A DNA stretch of 8,704 nt from FEN-1219 sp035644475. GTDB lineage: Bacteria; Pseudomonadota; Gammaproteobacteria; Steroidobacterales; Rariloculaceae. The stretch covers positions 1 through 8,704 of the forward strand of contig DASQOL010000050.1 of the NCBI GenBank assembly GCA_035644475.1, written 5' to 3'. Below the pieces are notes generated by a model that searched no databases, was not told the origin of the DNA, and saw only the letters and a program-made list of their open reading frames with translations. Each line of letters opens with the position of its first letter. Position 1 is the stretch's first letter. The position numbers were made by a program, and so were the translations under genes. Below, in pieces: positions 1-5,313 of the stretch.

Positions 1-2
1 CG

Positions 3-101
3 AACGATCTCGCATCGGGGCGGTGGTTCCACCCGTTTATCGAGCGCGCGCGGGGTTATCTCGACCTCTCGCGCCAGCGTTCCTCGTCACTCCGTTCGTA
101 G
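3..101 (+). CDS. Possible C-terminal end of a convergent gene, truncated by the window edge
   Basis: The third forward frame is open from the window start to a TAG at 99-101. Its translation (ending RARGYLDLSRQRSSSLRS) contains Trp, Phe, His, Tyr and Asp in a mix that looks like a real protein end, unlike the Arg/Ala/Pro-rich shadow frames nearby. If real, it converges on the permease gene and overlaps its last codons by 15 bp (87-101), which is tolerable for tail-to-tail genes. Only 32 codons are visible, so no family can be named. The alternative is that this is plain intergenic DNA downstream of the permease; I see no clear terminator hairpin here. Confidence 0.3.
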   Translation, partial: NDLASGRWFHPFIERARGYLDLSRQRSSSLRS

Positions 102-2546
102 CGCCGCGAGTGGGTCGATCTGGGTCGCGCGGCGTGCGGCGATGTAGCTGGCGCCGGTGGCCACGAGCGCGAGCAGCGCCGCCACACCCGCGAACGTGAG
201 TAGATCGTTCGCGGGTACGCCGAACAAGAACGCCGACAAGAAGCGCATCAGCGCGTACGACCCGCCGACGCCGAGCAGCACGCCGGCGCCCGTGAGCGCG
301 AGCCCGCGGCCAAGCTCGAGGTTCAGCACGGCGCCCGGCTGCGCTCCGAGCGCCATGCGGATGCCGAACTCCTTCGTCCGCTGCGCGACCGAGTACGAGA
401 TCACGCCGTAGATTCCGACCGCCGCCAGTGCGAGCGACACGCCGGCGAACAACGTTAGCACCAGCGTGAGGAAGCGCGGCCGTGATTGCGATGCCGATAC
501 TACGTCGTCGAGCGTGCGGATCTGCGCGAGCGGCAGGTTCGGGTCCGCGTCGTGCACCGCGCGCCGCACTGCGGCGATTACCGACGCCGGCGCGTTCGCC
601 GAGCGCACGGCGACGAATGGCGCCCGTAGCAGACCCGTGCCCGCAGGCACTTGGCCGTAAGAGAGATAGATCGTCGTGCCGGTCGGCTTGTCGACGCCGT
701 TGTTCTTGGCGTCTGCGACTACGCCTACGATCGTGTAAAGAACGGGGTCGATAGTCGCGACGAGCTGCCGGCCGAGCGGGCTCTCGTCGCCCCAGATCGC
801 GTGCGCCATCGTCTCGTTGATGATCGCGGCCTTCGGCCCGGAGGCGTCGTCCCGGGCGTCGAAAAAGCGGCCCGCTACGAGGCCGATCTTGAGAGTGTCG
901 AAGTAGCTCGAGCCCACGACCTGGTAGTAGTCGATGACGGGAAATCCGCCGGGGCCGACGGGGACCGAGCCGCCTTCGCGCGCAACGAAGCCCGGAATCG
1001 GGGTGCCCCACCCGAAGCCCTCGGTGACGGGCGGTAGCGCGGATGCCAGCGTCGCGTTCTCGACGCCGGGGATGGCGTCCAGCGCCTCCTGGAGCCGCGT
1101 CCAAAAACTTCGGGCACCTTCGCCGGCGTAAGTCTCCTCCCGCAGCGCGACCGCCGCGGTGATGACGCGGCTCGAATCGAACCCGCCGTCCACGCGCTGC
1201 AGGTTCCAGAACGTCCGCAGCATGAGCCCGGTGCCGGTCAGCAAGATCAACGCGAGCGCGAGCTGGCCGACGGTGAGCGCCTGCCGGAATCGCTGCGCGC
1301 CTATGCCGCGCGTCGTCGCCGCCGCCGCGCCCCGGATCGTGCCCTGGAGGTTGCGCCTGACGTGCTGGAGCGGCGCGAGCCCGAACAGCAGCCCCGTGAC
1401 CAGGCTCGTTCCGGCCGCGAACAACAGCACGGGCCCATCGACGCCCGCTTCGAGCAGTTGCGGTATGCCAACGGCGCCCGCGGCCGCGACGAGCCGCAAC
1501 GCGCCGTACGCCACCAGCACGCCCGCGGCCGTCCCGAGCACCGACAGCAAGGTTCCTTCGATCGCGAACTGCGCGGCGAGCCGCGGCAGGGCGGCCCCGA
1601 GCGCGCTGCGGGTCGCGATCTCGCGCTGCCGCGCTTCGGCGCGCGACAACAGGAGATTGGCCACGTTGACGCACGCGATCAGCAGCAGAAAGAACACCGC
1701 GCCGAACAGCGTGCGCAGCGCGGGACGCACGCCGAGCACGACCTCGTCGTGCAGGTTGTACGCCACGAGCGTGTGTCCGTCCGGGTCCCACCGGTGGGCC
1801 GTGCCCGCCTCGCCGCGTTGCGCGACGAACGTCTCGAGCTCCGCTCGCGCAGTGGAGAGCGCGACGCCGGGCTTGAGACGGCCGAGCAGGGACACGCTGT
1901 GATCATTGACGGGCAGCGCCGGGTCGATCTGCAACGGCACCCATGCGTCGGAGGCGTCCGCCTCGCCCGGCGGAAAAGCGAAGCTCTCGGGCATCACGCC
2001 GACGACCGTGTAAGTCCTGCCGTTGATGACGACGTCGCGCCCGATCGCCGCCGGGCTGCCGCCGAAGGCGCTTTGCCACAGGCGGTGAGAAAGCACGGCG
2101 GTGAGCGGCGCCCCGACCGCGTCGTCCTGCGGCGTTACGACGCGGCCGAGCGCGGGGCCGACGCCGAGTGTCGCGAGCAGCCCGCCCGTGACGCGCGCGA
2201 TCGTCACGCGCGTCGGCTCCGCACCGGGCGGCGCGAAGTTCACGCCGCCCGTCTGCCAGGCGTCGAGCGATTGCCAGGACTGGAGGCCGCGCTCGAGCTG
2301 GAAGTATTCCGTGGTCGCCGCCCGGAAACGCCGCCGCCGCGCGTCCGCGGAGCTCGGAGCGTCCACGTAGACTCGCGCCAGCCGCTCCGGCTCGGCGTAG
2401 GGCAACGGCCGCAACAGCGCGGCGTTCACGAGGCTGAAGATCGCGACCGTCGCGCCGATCCCGAGCGCGAGCGTGAGCACCGCGACGACGGTGAAGCCCG
2501 GCGAATTGCGCAGGCCGCGCAGTGCGAATTTCAGGTCGGCGAGCAT
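87..2546 (-). CDS. ABC transporter permease, duplicated MacB/FtsX type (ADOP-like orphan permease)
   Basis: An inner-membrane permease of 819 residues with two tandem MacB-like units. Unit one has a first membrane helix at about residues 17-40, a periplasmic MacB core-like region at about 45-270, then an FtsX-type block at about 278-390 with membrane helices around 280-300, 330-352 and 372-392. Unit two repeats this: helix at about 424-446, periplasmic region 450-685, and FtsX helices around 690-717, 743-767 and 781-804. It ends in the typical ATQIDPLAALRTE tail. Length and duplicated layout match the acidobacterial duplicated orphan permease group, which is usually encoded without its own ATPase, and none is adjacent here. 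The MacB family moves peptides, antibiotics or lipids or does mechanotransmission across the envelope; the cargo here is unknown. I chose the ATG at 2546 because GGAGA sits 7 nt upstream and family homology begins at MLADLKFALRGL. The frame stays open upstream to 2840, but that part is low complexity and runs into the neighbouring gene. Confidence 0.96.
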   Translation of the reverse strand: MLADLKFALRGLRNSPGFTVVAVLTLALGIGATVAIFSLVNAALLRPLPYAEPERLARVYVDAPSSADARRRRFRAATTEYFQLERGLQSWQSLDAWQTGGVNFAPPGAEPTRVTIARVTGGLLATLGVGPALGRVVTPQDDAVGAPLTAVLSHRLWQSAFGGSPAAIGRDVVINGRTYTVVGVMPESFAFPPGEADASDAWVPLQIDPALPVNDHSVSLLGRLKPGVALSTARAELETFVAQRGEAGTAHRWDPDGHTLVAYNLHDEVVLGVRPALRTLFGAVFFLLLIACVNVANLLLSRAEARQREIATRSALGAALPRLAAQFAIEGTLLSVLGTAAGVLVAYGALRLVAAAGAVGIPQLLEAGVDGPVLLFAAGTSLVTGLLFGLAPLQHVRRNLQGTIRGAAAATTRGIGAQRFRQALTVGQLALALILLTGTGLMLRTFWNLQRVDGGFDSSRVITAAVALREETYAGEGARSFWTRLQEALDAIPGVENATLASALPPVTEGFGWGTPIPGFVAREGGSVPVGPGGFPVIDYYQVVGSSYFDTLKIGLVAGRFFDARDDASGPKAAIINETMAHAIWGDESPLGRQLVATIDPVLYTIVGVVADAKNNGVDKPTGTTIYLSYGQVPAGTGLLRAPFVAVRSANAPASVIAAVRRAVHDADPNLPLAQIRTLDDVVSASQSRPRFLTLVLTLFAGVSLALAAVGIYGVISYSVAQRTKEFGIRMALGAQPGAVLNLELGRGLALTGAGVLLGVGGSYALMRFLSAFLFGVPANDLLTFAGVAALLALVATGASYIAARRATQIDPLAALRTE

Positions 2547-2553
2547 TCGAAGG

Positions 2554-2558
2554 TCTCC
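2554..2558 (-). promoter_or_regulatory. Ribosome binding site deciding the permease start
   Basis: On the minus strand GGAGA lies 7 nt before the ATG at 2546. It fixes the permease start there, rather than at the in-frame ATG at 2609 or the TTG at 2840. Confidence 0.75.
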
Positions 2559-2685
2559 GGATTCACGGAAGATTGGCGAGCAGAGCACGTCTCGTGCCAG
2601 CGGCGTCATGGCCGCGACCCGTCGTCCTTCCTCGGCTTCGCGCAATGTCCAGCGGGCGGAGGCCGCCGTGCGTGTCGCATTTTTG

Positions 2686-2741
2686 GGACCAGCGTGGCGG
2701 TTGCGGGACCGGTCGTCGGCGAGGCCGACGACGGACCAGCG
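2686..2741. repeat. Direct repeat GGACCAGCG, two copies
   Basis: The nonamer GGACCAGCG occurs at 2686-2694 and again at 2733-2741, and a further GGACC lies at 2706-2710 just left of the hairpin. The two GGACC units at 2706 and 2733 bracket the inverted repeat. The spacing between nonamer starts is 47 bp. This may be a regulatory arrangement upstream of the permease gene or chance in GC-rich DNA. Confidence 0.35.
2712..2732. repeat. Perfect 9-bp inverted repeat with 3-nt loop between protease and permease genes
   Basis: GTCGTCGGC (2712-2720) and its exact reverse complement GCCGACGAC (2724-2732) flank GAG. In RNA from the minus strand this forms a strong hairpin starting 32 nt after the protease stop codon. 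No U-tract follows, so it is not a standard intrinsic terminator. It could protect the 3' end of the protease mRNA, assist factor-dependent termination, or be an operator. Between it and the permease start (2547-2711) I could not identify a convincing -35/-10 pair. Confidence 0.6.
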
Positions 2742-2764
2742 GTGCGCGGGGGCGGCCCGTCGTG

Positions 2765-4018
2765 CTAGGGCAGCGGTGCGAGGGTCTCGCGGCGACGAGG
2801 AGGAGGAAACGGCGAACAGCCCTTCTGGCCGTCGGTGCAAAACGGGGGCAGCGCGTCGACGAACAGCCGCTCGCCGAGATAGACGTGCCGCATGACCTGG
2901 CTGTCGTAGGGGAGGGCCGGCTTGCGCGCGCCGATGTCCCCGCCGATCGACAGGATCTGCCTACGACCGTAGTAATCCATCACCGTGGTCACGCGGCCTC
3001 GAGCGAAGTTGTGCCGCAGCCCGAGCGCGTGGCCGATCTCGTGGGCGACGATGTAGCGCAAGTGATCGTTCTGCTCCTCGAGATCGCCCTCCATCATCGC
3101 TTCTTCGAGCACGAAGACGTGAGCGTGCAAAATCTGCCCCGTCCATGGATCGCTTTGAATGTAAGACGTCGACGAGTAGTCGCCGGACACGACCCATTGA
3201 ATGACGTTGTAGGAAGGGCTCGGCGCCTCGATGCCGGCCGGGGCGTCGATCGTCCCCACCAGCGGCCGGCCCAGCGCTCTATTCCAGTACAGCACACCGT
3301 CCCGCACTGCCTCTCGATAGCGTGGCGGTATGCCGGCAGACAGCGCGAAGACGATCGGGGTGCGGACGCCGAACTTCATCGCGTAAAGCACGGACCGGCC
3401 CGAGCGCTCGAGTGGATAAGTCTCGTAGAACCCAAAATGCTCGAGGCTCGCCATTTCGAACGGTTGGAAGCCGGGGTCGGGACGATAGCGACTCAAATAG
3501 TAGTGAACGACGACGTGCTCGCCGTCTTCCGTTCTCGCTTCCTGATCGAAGACGAGCAACGGACCGTCGCAAGCGATAGAGAGGACCTTGCTGTCGAAGA
3601 GCTCGAACGCTCGGCGGTCGTCCTTGTCGACCCTGCCGTAGTAGTCCTCACCCGTGCGGTCTTCCTCTAGGTACACCTTGTCGAAACCCGCATTGAGGTC
3701 GATCTCGACGTAGTGCTCGGTCTCGGCTCGAATCGGGATATTCGCGAAGAGTTGCTCCGGCTCCGTGGCGGCCGTAGCTGTTGCCGAGTCCTCGAGCACG
3801 ACCAGCGCAGCGCCTTGCCGCTCGAACGTCACGATGCGGCTGCGGCTCGTCTTGAAGCTCCGAATGCCGCTCTCGTCCTCGGAGTAGTTGACCTGCAATA
3901 GGAAGCGTTCACCGAGATCTTCCTTGCTCAAACGCGCCGGCTCGGCGGCGATCGTGCGGCAGACGGACGAGACGGCTCCGAGGAAGATCACGAGCGCGAA
4001 TCGGTTGAGTAGGTGCAT
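2765..4018 (-). CDS. Secreted zinc-dependent metalloprotease, HExxHxxGxxH metzincin type, compact
   Basis: A predicted exported zinc peptidase of 417 residues. Residues 1-25 form a signal peptide: MHLLNR, a hydrophobic stretch FALVIFLGAVSSV, and a likely signal peptidase I cut after IAA (residue 25). The zinc site HEIGHALGLRH is at residues 326-336, with His326, His330 and His336 as ligands and Glu327 as catalytic base. VMDYY at 346-350 fits the Met-turn. The preceding block (about 220-295: TPIVFALSAGIPP, VRDGVLYWNRA, YNVIQWV, DPWTGQIL) resembles the bacterial zinc metalloproteases annotated with DUF5117/DUF4953. Those are typically about 800 residues, whereas this one stops about 67 residues after the Met-turn. 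A Cys pair (394 and 401) near the end could form a disulfide. The start is the ATG at 4018, with AAGGA just upstream and a complete signal peptide; an in-frame TTG at 4060 is less likely. The substrate is unknown. The 106-bp gap to the upstream gene allows its own promoter. Confidence 0.93.
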   Translation of the reverse strand: MHLLNRFALVIFLGAVSSVCRTIAAEPARLSKEDLGERFLLQVNYSEDESGIRSFKTSRSRIVTFERQGAALVVLEDSATATAATEPEQLFANIPIRAETEHYVEIDLNAGFDKVYLEEDRTGEDYYGRVDKDDRRAFELFDSKVLSIACDGPLLVFDQEARTEDGEHVVVHYYLSRYRPDPGFQPFEMASLEHFGFYETYPLERSGRSVLYAMKFGVRTPIVFALSAGIPPRYREAVRDGVLYWNRALGRPLVGTIDAPAGIEAPSPSYNVIQWVVSGDYSSTSYIQSDPWTGQILHAHVFVLEEAMMEGDLEEQNDHLRYIVAHEIGHALGLRHNFARGRVTTVMDYYGRRQILSIGGDIGARKPALPYDSQVMRHVYLGERLFVDALPPFCTDGQKGCSPFPPPRRRETLAPLP

Positions 4019-4021
4019 CGA

Positions 4022-4026
4022 TCCTT
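4022..4026 (-). promoter_or_regulatory. Ribosome binding site of the metalloprotease
   Basis: AAGGA on the minus strand lies 3 nt before the ATG at 4018. The spacing is tight but usable. Together with the signal peptide that begins at this ATG, it supports this start over the TTG at 4060. Confidence 0.5.
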
Positions 4027-4124
4027 GCCTGGTTCCGCGAGGCACGCGTCCGCCACGCAACGTAGGAGACTAGGCGGAATCTTACATCCCGACGGGCGGA
4101 TCGCGGCTGCTTCGAGCGCCCCGG

Positions 4125-5222
4125 TCAACGCCCGATCGCCGCGCGAAAGCGCTTCTCGAACCGCGCCTCGAATACCTCGGCGCGGACGTCGACCGCGTCG
4201 CGAATCCGGCCGCGTGGCGCTTCCTTGCGGATTCTGGCCGGCAGGGCCGACAGAAACCACGCGAGCCCGCCGCGGGTGGCCTGATGGATGCCCGCCAGCG
4301 CGCGCAGACACCCTTCCTGGCGCGGCGACGACAGATGCAGCTCGATGAGCGCGCCGACGATCTCGGCGCGCTCGCCGTCGTCGATCAGCTCTGTGCGGCC
4401 GATGAGCTCGCCCCATGCGTCGAACCACGGTCCCACGGGAAGCAGCAGCTCGCGGCTGCGGCGCAGCGCGCGTGGCTTGCGGAGCGCAAGGAAGCGGTGG
4501 TTCTCGTGCGCCATGAGCTCCTTGTTGAGCGCGCCGGCGCGCGCGAAGCTCGGGCGTCCGCCCGATCCGTCCGCGTGGCCCAAGCGGGAATAGCGCTCCT
4601 TGAGCGGCTGGCCGGCGAGGGGTTTCGGCCACGCGTCGACGACTCGCGACAGGTCGCCGAGGTTGTGCGCCACGCTGGTCGCGAGGGCGAGCGTGGTGCG
4701 CGCGGGCGCGCCCTGCGAGATGGCGTCGGCGAACAGCCGCTCCTCGCGGTCGAGCTCGGCGTCGATCAGCGCGGCGAGGTTTCGAGCCTCGTCGGCGAGC
4801 CCGAGGAGCAGCGCGCGCCCGAGCGCGCCAGAGCGAACGGAGAACCACTCGCCATCGTGGCCGGAGAGCCCCTGCGTCACCCGGGCGGACACGAGCGTCG
4901 GGTCGCGTGCCGCGGCCTCGTCGACGTGGGCGCGCGCGGCGGCGAACACCGCCGCGTCGTCGATCGCGACCCACATGTGATGGCGGATATGAGCGTCGAC
5001 GTCGGTGGGCACGAACGTCGCCACGGTGGAGTAGTGGGCGGCGAGCCGCAGGCGCAGCGTGCGGACGAGGCCCACCGAGTCGCCGTCACGGTGGTCGTCG
5101 GGGCCGTCGGCCGAGCCGTCGAAGATGGCGGTGAGCGCCGCCGCCCCGGGCGTGGACCAGAGCCACGGGGCGGTGTTGCGCACCTGTGCGACCAGGACGG
5201 AGTTGGCGATGCCGGTTTTCAC
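4125..5222 (-). CDS. Hypothetical protein of 365 residues, family not recognised
   Basis: I do not recognise this protein. It is predicted soluble and cytoplasmic: no signal peptide and no clear membrane helix. Composition is balanced and clearly coding, with Trp at residues 20, 22, 84, 126, 198, 266, 270 and 322. Visible stretches include an acidic loop at 35-48 (DGSADGPDDHRDGD), a His/Asp-containing segment at 73-89 (TDVDAHIRHHMW), a helical middle at 131-200, and a Lys/Arg-rich C-terminal helix at 330-365. The many helices and scattered His/Asp residues do not add up to a catalytic signature I can name. The start is uncertain. I prefer the GTG at 5222 (VKTGIANSVLVAQVRN) because the upstream extension, to an ATG at 5315 or a GTG at 5387, encodes low-complexity Arg/Pro/Ala sequence and would overlap the divergent ABC gene. 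No Shine-Dalgarno precedes the GTG, but a TATCAT hexamer lies 9 nt upstream. It is transcribed divergently from the ABC exporter and may share its regulation. Confidence 0.8.
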   Translation of the reverse strand: MKTGIANSVLVAQVRNTAPWLWSTPGAAALTAIFDGSADGPDDHRDGDSVGLVRTLRLRLAAHYSTVATFVPTDVDAHIRHHMWVAIDDAAVFAAARAHVDEAAARDPTLVSARVTQGLSGHDGEWFSVRSGALGRALLLGLADEARNLAALIDAELDREERLFADAISQGAPARTTLALATSVAHNLGDLSRVVDAWPKPLAGQPLKERYSRLGHADGSGGRPSFARAGALNKELMAHENHRFLALRKPRALRRSRELLLPVGPWFDAWGELIGRTELIDDGERAEIVGALIELHLSSPRQEGCLRALAGIHQATRGGLAWFLSALPARIRKEAPRGRIRDAVDVRAEVFEARFEKRFRAAIGR

Positions 5223-5231
5223 GGGGGCGTC

Positions 5232-5237
5232 ATGATA
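5232..5237 (-). promoter_or_regulatory. Candidate -10 element for the hypothetical gene, near-leaderless
   Basis: TATCAT on the minus strand (5/6 match to TATAAT) ends 9 nt before the GTG at 5222. A transcript starting 6-8 nt after it would have a leader of only a few bases. No matching -35 hexamer is visible; the expected -35 region (about 5255-5260) falls inside the inverted repeat. Confidence 0.35.
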
Positions 5238-5240
5238 CCG

Positions 5241-5266
5241 GGCGGCCGCGTCTTGCGGCGGCCGCC
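5241..5266. repeat. Inverted repeat in the divergent promoter region, candidate operator
   Basis: GGCGGCCGC (5241-5249) and its exact reverse complement GCGGCCGCC (5258-5266) are separated by 8 nt (GTCTTGCG). The repeat sits between the two divergent candidate -10 boxes. It covers the -35 area of the leftward promoter and lies about 48-73 bp upstream of the rightward start. Such a position suits a dimeric regulator acting on both genes. Each arm contains the self-complementary octamer GCGGCCGC, so the symmetry may partly reflect GC-rich composition. Confidence 0.45.
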
Positions 5267-5300
5267 GCTGGAATACGACAATCCCCGGCACGCCGCCCCA

Positions 5301-5306
5301 TACAAT
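5301..5306 (+). promoter_or_regulatory. Candidate -10 element of the ABC exporter operon, leaderless
   Basis: TACAAT (5/6 match to TATAAT) ends 7 nt before the ATG at 5314, which places the expected transcription start at or next to the A of the start codon. No Shine-Dalgarno sequence lies between it and the ATG. There is no good -35 at 17 bp; a GACA at 5277-5280 would need a spacer of about 20 bp. Confidence 0.45.
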
Positions 5307-5313
5307 CCGCCGC

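Noticed and set aside
37..1791. Open frame of 584 codons on the minus strand
   Set aside because: Arg/Ala/Gly-rich translation with no domain, lying entirely inside the permease gene in another frame; a GC-rich shadow.
2712..2732. Intrinsic terminator after the metalloprotease gene
   Set aside because: The stem is strong but no run of U follows on either strand; kept only as an inverted repeat.
1362..2768. Open frame of 468 codons on the plus strand
   Set aside because: Antisense to the permease; Arg/Glu/Gln-rich with no recognisable motif, typical of high-GC third-position bias.
2547..2840. N-terminal extension of the permease to a TTG at 2840 or an ATG at 2609
   Set aside because: Low-complexity sequence that overlaps the protease gene in the longest version; the ATG at 2546 has a well-placed GGAGA and matches the family start.
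2522..3670. Open frame of 382 codons on the plus strand
   Set aside because: Antisense to the metalloprotease, whose zinc motif and signal peptide clearly mark the real frame.
4079..4084. TAAGAT on the minus strand as a -10 box for the metalloprotease
   Set aside because: Only a 4/6 match with no -35 hexamer at proper spacing, so not listed as a feature.
3988..4974. Open frame of 328 codons on the minus strand
   Set aside because: About a third arginine, low complexity, overlaps the hypothetical gene in a different frame.
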